Part shown: positions 44,577 to 56,849 of the stretch, piece by piece | Layout of the letters: every line of letters starts with the position of its first letter | Position numbering within the stretch: the first letter of the stretch is position 1 | NCBI GenBank assembly: GCA_963971425.1 | Contig: OZ020514.1 | Span: 18,511,406 to 18,575,405 of the forward strand | DNA from: Bryoerythrophyllum caledonicum | Lineage: Eukaryota > Streptophyta > Bryopsida > Pottiales > Pottiaceae | Direction of reading: 5' to 3' | Length of the DNA: 64,000 nt | Made by a program: the position numbers and the translations under genes | The notes under the pieces: model-generated | Databases searched by the model: none | The model's input: the letters and a program-made list of their open reading frames with translations, nothing else | What the model was told of the DNA's origin: nothing

Positions 44577-44651
44577 TCTAATGGGATTATTTTATCCTCA
44601 TTCTTATGGAATTATCCTATCCTAATTCTTATAGAATTATCCTATCTTGAT
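44577..44651 (+). repeat. 25-bp tandem repeat, three units
   Basis: Units TCTAATGGGATTATTTTATC.., TCTTATGGAATTATCCTATC.. and TCTTATAGAATTATCCTATC.. lie at 44577, 44602 and 44627. Flanking copies of GTTGCCTATT(A/C)TAATTCTAATGGG-like sequence sit on both sides. Confidence 0.85.
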
Positions 44652-45906
44652 TCTCAACAAATTATAAATGTGGAGTTGCCTATTCTAATGGGCATCTAAC
44701 CAAAAAAATTGTTGGTTGGCCCTTATTTTTGTGTTTCTTGTTGAAGAGCTAAAGTAGTTCTGAAAAAACAAGATTATACAAAATGAGTTGGAAAAATACA
44801 TGGCTATTTCCAATTGTTTATTGTGACACTGCAAAATCTTGGCAATTAGGATTTCATGATGCAACAACATCTATGATGCTAGGAGTAATTGAGTGCTCCT
44901 AGATATATCATCACAGTTGGAGAGCTCTGCTCTTACTCTGCCACATTTGCTCAAGCAGACTATTGCCACAATGTGAGGTACACATGTGGGACATCCTTAG
45001 CAATAAGATTGCCCCAAAAGCATCATGTGAAAGTTTTAGAACATTAAGACTAACTTCACTAGCATGCTTTGACAAAACATAAGGAAAGATCTAGATAAAA
45101 AAATGTGATACATGAATCTAGTTAATATAGCTCTGGGCCGTATGTCAGAAGCAAAATACCAAGGCACAAGCGTGGATAGTATGCATGCAAAATGGCCGAA
45201 CTCATGCTCGATATCAATTGCAAACACGAGACTTTAGTTCCCACGTGACACTCTCTCCATGAATAGCCCAAGAAAACATGCATTCACACAAGGAACTAGA
45301 CCTTTAAAATCCGTGATGTTGGAAGTTGAAAAACTAATTTCCAGTATCAAGAGAATTTAGAATTCCGTAGTAAGAATGCATTGTTTTAGTTATTGAAGGG
45401 GATCATCGAAGACTGTTTCGTATCCTCTCTGAAAAAACAAATTACCGCATCGATGACTTAGTTAAAGAGCAAATAAAAGCCTATAAATGCAAGTATGAAG
45501 CCTAGAATGGACTATTACGCGCTTATAGATATCATTAGCTTAGCTACGTGTTACAAAGCAATCCGTTTATAGCATCAATGATGCCACTGCGCAATAGTTT
45601 GTAGAATAAAGTGAGAAATAAAATAATTATTCAATTGGAAAAAAAATATTTATATTTGAATATATATATGAACACATATTCATATATATAATTTTTATTA
45701 AAAAAAAATTGAATTTTTTTAGTAATTTCTTTTTATTGCTTCCTTTTGTGCAAGCTTTTTTGCTTACTAATTATTTAACACGTGCCTAGTTTGTTTGTTT
45801 TGCAAACAAAGATAGGCGCATGTAGCGCTGTTTTGTTTTATATTTTGCTGTAGAGGAGTCAAATCATGCTTCTTCGTCCTTCTTTGGAATGAGGTTCAAG
45901 CTAGCG

Positions 45907-45943
45907 AGAGCAATATGAAGGAAAACTGTCACGTATGCTTCTG
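45907..45943 (+). ncRNA. Group II intron domain V remnant (cox2 intron 1)
   Basis: GAGAGCAATATGAAGGAAAA then CTGTCACGTATGCTTCTG matches the domain V pattern: 5' AGC, bulge, GAAA-type loop, 3' GCTTCT. It lies about 30 bp before exon 2. Confidence 0.65.
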
Positions 45944-47681
45944 AGGGCAAGCACCTAGCATTTACTCCTATCTTACATGTTGATTTTTTTTCTTACTAAT
46001 CATTTTGATATTTGTATTATGGATGTTGGTTCACGTGTTATGGCATTTTTACCATGAAAGAAATCCAACCCTAGAAAGGACTATATATGGAACTATTATA
46101 TAGATTATTTTTTACCATTCTTCCTAGTATTGTTTCAATGTATATTGCTGTATCAATTTTTGTTTTATTATATTCAATGGACAAGGTAGTACATCCAACA
46201 ATTACTACCCAAGCTACTGGACATCGACGATATTGAAGTGCGCCTTTTAAAAAATGATGGAAATGAAACAAAGTTCAACAGCTTGAATTTGTGGTCTGCA
46301 AAGCTTCTAGCTTACCAAAAGAAAAATGAGCCACAAATTTTCTTTATTTGAGGTTGAAAGACCAAAAGGACTAAAACATGCCAAAAATAGAAAGTTAAGG
46401 TTAAACCCATAGTTTGAAAAGAAGACCTCCCAACTAAAATGCCTATGGTTATACTCTTTAAGTCGCTTGAGGTACACATTCATTTTTTTGGCGTAGGCAT
46501 TATACACAAAATGGACTACTCGGCCTACAATGTCCAATAACAACGCTAAAGTATTGAATCTATTCGCACTACAGCCAATGGTATATGATTTTGAAACTTA
46601 GGCTTGGCCACATCATTTTTGGAATAGGAGATCCTCTAATGTTGGCAACAACCACAATCATGGAAAAAGTAACGAGCATGTTAGAGTAATACCAAAGTAA
46701 TGCTAAAGTACCAAACAAAAAAGGACGAGCCTCTCAAAGGCTTGCTCTTTGTCTAAAGAGACGGAGTTCCTCTAGTAGGAAACATCAAGAACAAGAACTA
46801 TACCAAAAAGAACCAATGCTTATACTATTCCAGAGTCATGGGACGCCGGGAAATTTTGGCAAAAACTCAAGGGTCTCAGAGATTTACTTAGGATAAAAAT
46901 GTTAATATTTGACCTATTTGACTTAATAAAGAGTTATAAGATTGCATATTGCAAGATCAAATCAAAATTTAAGAACAATACTTCAAGAGTCGGTGAGTCC
47001 ACTCTCGACGATTCAAGGCTTGAACCGTCTTATCATCCTTGATGAAACAAAGGACAAATTCTTTCAATTCTAATCAACCGGTATTTTTTGGAACATTAAT
47101 AAGTTCTTGGAACAAGAAAAAAATTGTAAAACAATGAGCAAATCATAAGGCCTAGGGATTAATAAATAAAGCATAAGTTGTTGGCTAGGTCATTCCTTCA
47201 ATTTGAACCATCACCTCTTTATTTGAACGTTGCACTTCTTGAATAAATTATATTGTAATTAGATATGTATTATGTGGTTAAGTATGAAGTAGATCCCATA
47301 CTTTTTTTTCTTAAATGATCTGTGTGTTGCTTATATAAATACTGAAATTGCAAAAGCACATTGTTATAGACATATTAATAGAAGGACCAAAGTGTTGACC
47401 TTTCAAGGTTTCACTTAAGTCTTGGATCAATGAAACAAGAAGTAGAGTTGTGCATGATAACGCCACCTAAAGATCCACTGTAGAGAGTTTATTGTGTAGA
47501 ATGTTTATCTTTGTGTTGTTAAGAACTAAACATTAATCTCAACTGCATTACTTAAATGTACTCTCTACAGCCTTACTTAAACATACTTAGTACTGCATTT
47601 TTTTAATATATGTTCTTTACTGCATTTATACTTCATAGAAATGAACCATATATTTTATTCTGAGTTTTAAAAGGAGTGAAG

Positions 47682-47718
47682 AGTTCTCTGCGGGAAAACT
47701 TGCTAGTGCAATTTGGTG
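47682..47718 (+). ncRNA. Possible group II domain V remnant (cox2 intron 2)
   Basis: GAGTTCTCTGCGGGAAAACT then TGCTAGTGCAATTTGG has the expected length and GAAA loop but weaker pairing. It is placed about 45 bp before exon 3. Confidence 0.35.
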
Positions 47719-49519
47719 GAAGGCGTATGGGCCCTTGGAACCAAGGACTGGCCCACAAACCAACCTTATGAGTATTCAGACTAAAACAATTTTGATGAAC
47801 AATCACTAACTTTTGATAGTTATATGATTCGGAGGATGACTTAGAATAATTTCAATTGCGTTCATTTGAAGTAGATAATTGAGTAGTTGTACGAGAAAAA
47901 ACTCATCTATGTATGATTATAACATCCGTTGATGTACTTCATAGCTTGATTGTACTCTCATTAGGTGTAAAATGTGATGTTGAACCTAATCAATTAAAAC
48001 AATTTTTTTTTATATTAAATAAAGAGTGTATTATGGCCAATGTGGTGAATTTTGTTGAACTAATCATGCAATTCTGCTTGCGCCTAAATAAATCGGCCAA
48101 CTGCTAAGTCCACTATCGATCAGTCGTACTTTATCAAACAAGAAACTTAGGTGGAAACTACCTTAAAAAGCCATCATCGTAATATCATGGCTAGAGCAAT
48201 AGTGAAAAAGTCGGGGATCAATGTGCTTGCCTCCATTAGAGCTCCCCAAAAAAGCAGAGAATGTCGTTAGGATAACGAGTTTGAAATGCGGAGCCCGTCT
48301 TAAGCTAGATAGAACAAAGTCCCAAGCAGGATATATTAGCTAACGAGTAATTAATAGATTAATAGTGCAAAACTTGTAGTTGATGGAATTAGCTTCTACG
48401 GCACTCTAGAAACCATAAAGCACTCCACATGGAGCAAGCCTCAGAGATGAGAAGCCTGTGCAAGGACCTGAATTTGCACTAGAAAAGAAAACCTAATTTA
48501 GATCTCTGGAAGTCAAGGCTAAGCATCTCCATGACAGTGTCATGAAGGATTTAGAGGCCTTATAATATTACATGCTTATTCATGTCACGCAAAGGGGGCC
48601 AATTCAAGATCATACTTTACCTTTACTAAGACAATAGGAGCTCTCAATAAGTTTATACACTTACTTATGCTCAAGTTAAACTAGACAAATCTTGTTTGTC
48701 TCTCAACGAATATATAAGTAAGAATCTTCTAAAACAAACATGGCAGATACTACTCATTTACCTAAATAGTGATTGATCCATTATATAATACAAGGCTATT
48801 TGAAGAAAGCAAAAAAAATGATATCAAGATCTATAATGAATACTCTTTACAAAAAATCAGGCAACCTATGTAGTAAATAAGCCTAGCAAAACTCATTTAT
48901 TTTATACACCACCGTAATTATGAAAGCCAAGCAAGATCATTCGAGGGAAGGCAACAACATCAAGTAAAAAATTGCTAGAGGTACTAGTTTTCGCCTATTT
49001 AATTTGGTCGCCCACGTAGCTTTTGGCCCTATAGAGGGGGCCAAAGATATGTTCCAATTAAATGCAGGGCTAGCTAAGGGCCAAAGGCCATTAAGGTTTT
49101 TAGTATGAGCAATTAGCAAATCCGCGTAAAATCGTAGATGCGAACAGTGGCGCCAAAGTTGATTCGCTCAGAGTAATTGGAGAAATATGCATAGAGATGA
49201 AAGACGTGAGAGCTCCTATGACTAGTGAAGGTACAAAATTGTTGTGTGGACAACAAATACCACTGTGTCGCCAATTGTTACTTGTGGATTGTGATGTAGA
49301 TGAAATACTGTGAACTCTAATTTTTATCGAGAAGGTTGCCTAAGGTCCAAGGTTAAGATCTAGGGAGATAAGTTCTACTAGCTGAAAGACTTCCATATTG
49401 TTCGGAGGGTAGAAGTTTTTTTATGACTGCTATTGCTTGTTGTAGAAGTTGTTTCTTTAGATGACAATGTTTCTTAAGTATGAAATAAATTAGACTAAAT
49501 GGAAAATACAAGACAAATT

Positions 49520-51115
49520 ATGAGTGTTTGAAAAGCATGCTTATTATATAATAGATCCAAGTTTATGGCCTCTATTAGATTTATTGGGAGCTTTGGAAAG
49601 TACTATTAGTGGTTTTGTACATGCACTCTTTCACGGGAAATGGAAAACTTCTTAGCTTAGGCTTGAGAATGATCCTATATACTATATTTGTATGGTGGCA
49701 CAATGTTATATATATATCCACTTACAAAAGGAATCGTACATTTGTAGTCCAATTCGGACTTTGCTATAGTATGATTTTGTTCATCGTATTTGAAGTTATT
49801 ATTTTTTTAGCTTTATTTTGTGCGTATCTTCATTTTTCTTTGGCACCTGCGGTAGAAATTGGAGCCATTTGGCCTCTTTAGGGAATTGATGGATTTAATC
49901 CTTGGAAAATTTCTTTTTTAAATATCCTTATTCTACTTTCATCTAGAGCTGCCATGATTTAGGCTCATCATGCTGTATTGGCTGGGTTCAAAAAACCAAT
50001 TCTTTATGCTTGAGTAGCAACTAACAACTATCAAATCACCAAGGAAAGTTTTTTTATTACCTTTCCTAATCATATCATTGCTGATGCTCACAATGAAACA
50101 CATGCAACTTATTGTGTAAACCAACCAATACAATAGAATGTTGCAAAAGGAAAGGACAAGGTTGACCAATTGTAACGAACTTTTTCAACCGTGTCTTATC
50201 AAATATGGCCAAATGGGTTATACATGAATGTGAGGCATTTATGAGACACAAACTTGAGCGTGTTTGGTCAGGTTGTTAATCAATCAATATTATTTTAGTG
50301 CTATTCTCTCCATGGTAGAATAGGAGGAGGAGGACCCAATTTCAATATGAAAGAAAAACACTGGAAGCACCGCTAATTTTTTGTTCGAACTAACATCCAT
50401 TGTTGGAAATCTTATGTAATTTAATGCAAGTATAAGAGTACCTTGGTAGTACCGGTGATCTAGGTAGCCATTATCCACCTATCTATGAAGGACTTGTAGT
50501 ATCTTTCTATTTGAGAGAGGTGGCAATAGTAAAGCATTTGACAAGATCTTATTTGATGAAGGACAAAGCGAGGAATCTAAATATTTGTACACAAATGATT
50601 CTCATTTATGGACTTCACGTGATTGCCATGGAAAATTTGACTTCATGTTTGGATCGAATCAAGACTAAACCTTTTTTAAAACTACATGTCCTATGGAGTA
50701 AAATATCTCGTTGGTGAGATGGGTGATAGGTAACTATCTTGCACGGTTCGAATTACACTTCATAATGTTAGGTAAGTAATCGGAGATCGAGTTGCATGAC
50801 TTTGCAAAGTAACTTTTATCTTTGACATTTTGTTGGCTCTAATCTGTACTGAGATTCAAAAAATAGGAATATGTAGAAACACCTTTCATGAGGACCGTTG
50901 GTATTTATTATCTACCTTTTTTTTAGCCACAAATCTTTATGGTTTTTATGTCATCATAGATACCATTTTCTAAACAATATCCGCTATTTGTCAATATCTA
51001 GAACATTTAACCCAAACAGATCCTTTTCGCTTGAGGCTACAACTTGGTACCGGCATTTTCTTGACGTGGTTTCAAAAAAATCCTATTTGTATCTATGTAT
51101 TGGTGGAGATGTAAT
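49520..51115 (+). pseudogene. cox3: Decayed mitochondrial cox3 (NUMT), two exons and a group II intron remnant
   Basis: A copy of cytochrome c oxidase subunit III, 33 bp after the cox2 end. Exon 1 (49520 to about 50022) contains MYMHSFTGNGKLLSLGLRMI, ILYTIFVWWHNVI, FVVQFGLCYSMILFIVFEVI and SLAPAVEIGAIWPL, then AHHAVLAGFKK. Exon 2 (about 50830-51115) recalls EYVETPF, then frames ending VSMYWW. A clean 90-codon frame remains at 49609-49881; the rest has stops. A domain V hairpin (50716-50751) lies about 80 bp before exon 2. Confidence 0.9.
50716..50751 (+). ncRNA. Group II intron domain V remnant (cox3 intron)
   Basis: GAGATGGGTGATAGGTAACT then ATCTTGCACGGTTCGA is very close to the canonical domain V (GAGCCG..GTGATGG.AACTATC.GCACGGTTCGGA). 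Confidence 0.8.
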
Positions 51116-51119
51116 TTTA

Positions 51120-52249
51120 AAAAAGATAAAAAATATGAAAGAGTTTTTTCATTAATCTAATCATACTCTACTCAAAGATACAATTCACTTAAATTAGTCT
51201 ATTTTTTTAAGAACTCGGCTTGTAATTATGGTGGTATTTGTAATTGATTTTAGCCGTTCTAATATGGATCCTAGTACTTCTTGGAAGGAATGTATTCATA
51301 TATCGATGATGTCAAGAGATAAATATTTTGAAAGACTTATAAATTATCAATAACTTAATTATTACTTTTAGTGGAAACTCAAGGTCTATAAAAGGCATTA
51401 TGATGTCAATGCAGAGAGCATAAAAGGAGTCCCTAGCCTTGCCGCTGAAAAAACATGTTTGCTCTGCCCTATCTTGTAAAATGCAACCTGCCTTTTTTTC
51501 AACAGTAGTTGTATAAATAAAACTGTAGCTTAAGAGCATATATTAGATTTGCATAAGTAAGCCAAGAAGATGGTTTACCATTACTGTGCGGCACACGTGT
51601 GCTTGTCCTAAAATTGCTTCATTATTATACTTTTGATATATATACATACTTCATTATATACTTCAATATATATTTCATTATATACTTCGTTATACTACTT
51701 TATAAACTCCATTATACTTCATTATACTTCATAATACTGACTTGAATCAAAGCTTTCCAAATATTTTGTAGCTAGTACTCTAATAGGACTAAGAAAAATA
51801 GAAATTAATGCATTATTAGCACGTAAGTGTTTTGAAATGCCTAAGGGCAAAGAGCTATAAACCTGCACAAAAACTATATTTATAGCTCTATGGATAGGTA
51901 TTTGTTTTTCAATCATAGCCAATTTAAGATGTCATATCCATAATCCTTCTGACATTTAACAATTTTATTTTTAGGCTACCATTCATTTAGGCTATTTAAA
52001 GCAACTTAACTTTCAATTATTTGCCTTATCATGTTAGTCTACAATCCACAACCTACGGTTTTATAAAGCTACTTAAAGCAACTTAACTTTCAATTATTTG
52101 CCTTATCATGTTAACCTACGATCGACAACCTATGCTTTTATAAAGCTACCATAAGAAATTCATATATATACTATTTTTTAAATTTTAATTTTCAAAAAAT
52201 AAATTACAACAACTTTTTGTTTGAAAGGAGATAAAAAAAAGCCAACAAA
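51120..52249. other. AT-rich spacer between cox3 and nad1 copies
   Basis: No gene is recognised. A microsatellite-like run of TTCATTATA/TATACTTC words lies at 51628-51735. A 77-bp tandem duplication lies at 52001-52154. Confidence 0.6.
52001..52154 (+). repeat. 77-bp tandem duplication
   Basis: GCAACTTAACTTTCAATTAT begins both units (52001 and 52078), and both end with ATAAAGCTAC(C/T). A handful of differences separate the units. Confidence 0.9.
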
Positions 52250-53213
52250 ATGTAGTTGTATATCATTGGGATTTCAGCACTTGGATTAATAATACCCCTT
52301 TGACTAAGAATAGTCTTTTTTGTTCTAGCTAAACATAAAGTAATGGCTTCTATGCAACATAGAAAAGTTCCTAATGAAGTCAAGCTGTTTGATAAAAGAA
52401 CCTATTTTACCAAGTAGTGTTAATTTATTTGTTTTTATTATGGCTCCAGGAGTTACATATATGTTGAATTTGTTTATTAGGGTTTGTATGCACCGCACTG
52501 TGCAAGGTAATTCTATTGCTATGGGACTATATGTTAATGCCCAATCATCAATCTACGTCAATGGAGTAAATTACTCAGTGATAGACTTGCCGCAATGCAT
52601 GTAGAAAAGCATTTGGAAAACCAAGTCACATGAGACCTTTATTTCAAGGAACGACTTGGAAGATATCGTTGGCATTGACAAGACTTACAAATCCAAATTA
52701 CGTAGCTACTGAAATTACGTAGCCACTAAAACAACAACATTCTCCAAAGTAGTGGATAAGAACTTGGTCCCAAAATTGGCTCTTTTGGTAGGTATCACAG
52801 AGGCCAAAGACTTTATTTATTTATTTTTTCTAAAGGAATTCTCAAAAAAGAAATAATACTATGCAAACATCTTACCTCAATAAACATGTAGAAAAAATTC
52901 AAGACGTAGTGACGAGGTCAATTTACTATTTAGTGAGAGTGTTGGCAAAGTCAGTGTAGTGAGTAAATTGATAAATCAATCAATCCAGGTACTGAAGGGC
53001 GGCAGTCATGATTCAATGGTAGAAGGTCTACCCTTTCCATTGTCACAAATGTTGTGGTGAAGGCGGCGATGCTTCAACTCTTCTAAGAAGACGGGTTCGT
53101 CATGGTAGACAGTCAAATGCGGCGACGATCACATTCAAGACGTACCTCGTGAAGCGCATCAACAAAATTGGTATTTTTTTTTTGTTGACGTGCTTTAATA
53201 AATCATTAGCAAA

Positions 53214-53250
53214 GAGCTTTATGACAGGAAACTGTCACATATGGCTTGGA
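53214..53250 (+). ncRNA. Group II intron domain V remnant (nad1 intron 1)
   Basis: GAGCTTTATGACAGGAAACT then GTCACATATGGCTTGGA has the domain V stem-loop pattern. It is placed about 55 bp before exon 2. Confidence 0.7.
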
Positions 53251-54216
53251 GGGCGGGAATATCTCCAAACCATACTTTTGATTATGATATGGTATTATGA
53301 AATTTAAGTGTAGGCATACTTTTTCTATTTGCTATATCTTCGTTAGGCATTTTTGGTATTATTACAATAGATTGGTCGAGTAATTCTATATATGCTTTTT
53401 TAGAATCATTACAATTTGCAGCTCAAATGGTTTCTTATGAAGTTTCTATCGGTCTCATCATTTTTATTGTACTCTTTGTGTAGGTTCGTGCAACTTTAGT
53501 GAGATTGTAATGGCGCAAAAGTACGTACGATTTGGCATTCCCTTGTTTCCTATATTTATTATGTTCTTCATTTCTTGTTTAGCATGAATTAATTGAGCTC
53601 CATTATTTCCACGAGCAGAAGTTGAATTAGTCGCAAACCATAATGTGGAATATTCTTCCATGGATTTATCAATTTTATAGGAGAATATGCTAATATGCTC
53701 TTAGGAAGGTGTGGAAGCTTTGCATCCCACATCCATTGGGTTCTTGCCCTTTGCAAGAGCGAGCCAATTTATTTAAGGGCCTTGTGTTGTTAATCTCATC
53801 TCATCCACGGTAAGTGGATACACCTGCCAAAATTATATGTGACAACTACAAAGGTGGAGGGGGAGGAAATGGTACACCATATCTGTGGATGAATGTAAAG
53901 TTATTGAATAGAGATAATCATTCTCGTTTACCAGGATAGAACTCATCAATAATAGTAGACATAGGTTGAAAGTTAGGCATAGCAATCTAAAGTCACCATG
54001 GCGCAAAGCGCAACACCTATCTTATTGCAAACATTAGACTAATACTTGTATCCTATTATGAGTGACTTCAATCTTAACAAAGCAACTCGAAACTTGATGG
54101 AATTTTTTTTTAAATTATTCTGTGCCAATCATCCACAGACATTTATGCGAGGCCTTTGTAATACAAAAATTTAGGTGTAGCGATTGTAAGAGGGGATGAT
54201 ACTCAATATTTTAGAA

Positions 54217-54253
54217 AGATGCCATATGATGTAGGAGAGTCAAGTACGGTTCT
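54217..54253 (+). ncRNA. Group II intron domain V remnant (nad1 intron 2)
   Basis: AGATGCCATATGATGTAGGA then GAGTCAAGTACGGTTCT fits the domain V pattern (..GTACGGTTCT 3' arm). It lies about 50 bp before exon 3. Confidence 0.7.
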
Positions 54254-54867
54254 TTGAAAGGTGAATATCTATCAAGGGGCCACAAAGCATTGCCATACTC
54301 TATATTTTTCTCTTTCAAAGAGGTTGGTTGTCTATCCTAGATATTTCTATTTTTTATGTGATTTCGAGTTCTCTTTGGTTTAGTGTAAAGATTTTTTTCT
54401 TTTGTTTGTATATGTATGGATTGTGCAACATTTTCACAAAATTGTCATAACCAATTAATGAGATTTGATTGGAAAGTATTCCTACCTTTATCAATAGCTT
54501 AGGTAGTTTTTGTACTAGGTGTTTTCATAGCCTTTGACTAGCTCCTTTAATTCATTAAAAAAATACACTGTAGAATAATTAAATCATATATATATTTATT
54601 TAATTACAAAATTTGCTAAATTTTTGCTTGAAAATCAAACGAATTAATTAGAAATAATATATAATAGTATATTTTATTTGTTTCATTAACTCCATAAATG
54701 CAGGCTTTTAGCAATGTAGAACAATTGATAAAACATTTTTTAATTTTTAATTTTTTAAATCTATGATCTTGTAAAGATGGATAAATATTGCTCATATTAG
54801 ATTGCGTTAATCATGACGTTTTCAAAGTTTTCATGATATCCAAAAACAAGAAGGCACGAACATTAAT

Positions 54868-56785
54868 ATGTCAAGACGACTATCAATTCTTAAACAACCC
54901 ATATTTTCTACATATAACAATTATTTTATTGATTATCCAACCCCAAGCAGTATAAGTTATTGGTGGTGTTCCGTTCGTTGGCTGCTCTTTGCTTGTTCAT
55001 TCACTTATTATTATAGGTGTTTATTAGCAATGCATTATACACCTCATATGGATTTAGCTTTCTCAACTGTTTAGGAACGATGGTCAAATTTGGTCGTTGA
55101 CAGTATCCATGAGGGTCATAGATCTTTCTAACAAAATCCATGACACTCATAGATTTTGTTAGCGACAAGAATCAACCATCATCTTCAAAGTGTTCAACGT
55201 AGAATACATCATGAGATATGAAAGACGGTTGGTTAAATTATTATATGCATGCAATGGAGCTAGTATGTTTTTACATTGTGGTTTATCTTCATATTTTTTG
55301 TGGTCTATATTATAAAAGTTATTTGAGTCCTAGGAAATTAGTTTGGAGTCTTGGAGTTGTCATTTTACTTTTAATGATTATAACATTTGTTATCGAGTAC
55401 GTAATGTTGTACGGTCAATTATGCCCTTCTTTCTATCAACAGAAGAATTATAAAAGCCTTCATTAAATGCAAAAAATTCTTTATTATTGAGGTACTTTTT
55501 TCCATAAGAAGCCTAAAATTTATGGTTTTTAGTGGCGATCCTTGGAATTTTAGCCTTGTTGGCTTGGGCGGGTTTAAATTCTAAATAAAAATCCTTAGAA
55601 TGTCATCATAGAGTAATTGCAAGAAAACTCTTACTACATAAGAATAGACATCTTTGACTTTGGAAAATATAGCATAGAGATTTCCTTAGAGTCTACACGT
55701 GCAGTGCCCATCCTATCATAGATTTTTGGCTAGGTAACTATATAGTCCCATTTCTGTCCAAAAAATAATATCTATTTCATTCTAATGAACAAATAAGGCC
55801 CCCGCCTACTAGAGTCTTATGGTCTATTTAAGCTCTATACTCAAATTTAAATTATAAGCCTTACTTAAGCACCTTTGTAATCTTTTGTCATAATTGATCT
55901 AGGAAATTTTACTAGGATTTACTTCTAGTTCTTGCTCCATACGTATTGAAAAAATACTCAACTTTACAAATATCAGTAATGTTAAAGGTCTGTCAATATT
56001 TAAGATTTCAAATCAAACCCTTGGTAAGACTGAACTACTTCATGTTTTTGTTTTGGGCAGCTAAGTTAATTTTTTTAGATTATTGACTATTTGACTTTTA
56101 GTGCGTTCGCTTATTGGCTTATAAATAATTAGGTTAAAAGCGCACAAGCAAATACAAATTTATCATACAAATAGTTTTACCAAAATATTGGAAAAAATAT
56201 CGACTATCTAGTCTTCTTTTTGTAAAAAGTACTTAAAATTGTTGCTTGAGATTCAAAGTGAAATGTTGAAATTAAGAAGAAAAACGGTGGAGCCTGAATC
56301 ATTCATAATTTTTTTTTTAAAATGGTATAGAAAAACATTGTTTGGAGGATTTTAGGCACATGAGTATTTGAGAAGATATAGTCATTGCAAGCATAGCTAC
56401 TGCAATAACTATCGTAGAAGATACCATAGTGACCTAGCTTTGGGTGGATAATACTTCGTCAAGTCTATTTTTTAGCGTGCATTACTTACTTCCTTTTATA
56501 ATAGCTACTGCTCCTATTAGTTATCTTGTTGTTTTACTTCATTATAACTCTAATAATCCATTGGTGTTAGTTCTTTTGTAATTAATATAGTTTTTTATTC
56601 CTAATTGAACATAAAAGATTTAGAATATTAGGTAGCTTTTGCCATTTTTTTCTCTTTTAATTTGGGGCATCCCGACAACTAATAATTGTGAATCCTATGT
56701 CAACTTTGGCTCATTTAGTGCTAGAATAATATTTCTTCAATTTTGCTATGATGCCCATTCTCCGCTAATTAGAAGCTAGAATAAT
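54868..56785 (+). pseudogene. cob: Decayed mitochondrial cob (NUMT), interrupted
   Basis: A copy of apocytochrome b. The start is MSRRLSILKQPIFSTYNNYF and IDYPTPSSISYWW (54868), reading to AMHYTPHMDLAFSTV. It then breaks at a 102-bp hairpin insertion (55079-55180) and resumes with a VEYIM-like segment and VVYLHIFCGLYYKSYLSPRK to about 55460. An intron-like stretch (about 55460-56385) follows, then VDNTSS, LPFIIATAPISYLVVL and an NSNNPL-like string (about 56430-56570), and NPMSTLAHLVLE (about 56695). The end of cob is not recognised beyond about 56785. Domain V could not be found for this intron. Confidence 0.9.
55079..55180. mobile_element. Hairpin (MITE-like) insertion in the cob copy
   Basis: A 102-bp imperfect inverted repeat. 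The left arm starts GATGGTCAAATTTGGTCGTT and the right arm ends AGAATCAACCATC. The centre CTAACAAAATC..GATTTTGTTAG is an exact 11-bp stem with a 13-base loop. It splits the cob reading between ..AFSTV and (V)EYIM; TCAAC(T)GT-like words on both sides suggest a short target duplication. Confidence 0.7.
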
Positions 56786-56798
56786 CCAAAACTCTAAT

Positions 56799-56826
56799 GC
56801 TTGCAAGGTCTTAAGTCCTTGCAAGC
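56799..56826. repeat. Perfect 10-bp stem hairpin
   Basis: GCTTGCAAGG, 8-base loop TCTTAAGT, CCTTGCAAGC. It follows directly after the last recognisable cob sequence and may be a mitochondrial stem-loop element or a processing signal. Confidence 0.85.
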
Positions 56827-56849
56827 GTTTCCACATTTTTATGAACTTG

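Larger units (their letters stand above)
44783..49487 (+). pseudogene. cox2: Decayed mitochondrial cox2 (NUMT), four exons with three intron remnants
   Basis: A copy of cytochrome c oxidase subunit II. Exon 1 (44783-44892) reads KSWQLGFHDATTSMMLGVIE. Exon 2 (about 45970-46238) reads [20 protein letters not shown] and later MDKVVHPTITTQATGHRRYW. Exon 3 (about 47763-48074) holds DEQSLTFDSYM and [20 protein letters not shown]. Exon 4 (49434-49487) reads LLVVEVVSLDDNVS. The intron after exon 2 starts GTGCGCC (46239), the group II 5' consensus, at the boundary between W(T) and YEYSD. A domain V-like hairpin precedes exon 2 and a weaker one precedes exon 3. Stops and frame changes in most exons show it is not expressed as cox2. 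Base changes run mostly towards A and T. Confidence 0.9.
52250..54550 (+). pseudogene. nad1: Decayed mitochondrial nad1 (NUMT), three exons and two group II intron remnants
   Basis: A copy of NADH dehydrogenase subunit 1. Exon 1 (52250 to about 52478) reads LYIIG near its start, then FFVLAKHKVMASMQHRKVPN and LIKEPILPSSVNLFVFIMAP; the stretch between them is shortened relative to the family. Exon 2 (about 53305-53708) has [20 protein letters not shown], then [20 protein letters not shown], and ends in EYANM-like sequence. The next intron starts GTGTGG (53709), the group II consensus. Exon 3 (about 54303-54550) has GWLSILDISIFYVISSSLWF and QLMRFDWKVFLPLS, ending in TAA 54548-54550. Several stops are present. 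Confidence 0.9.
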
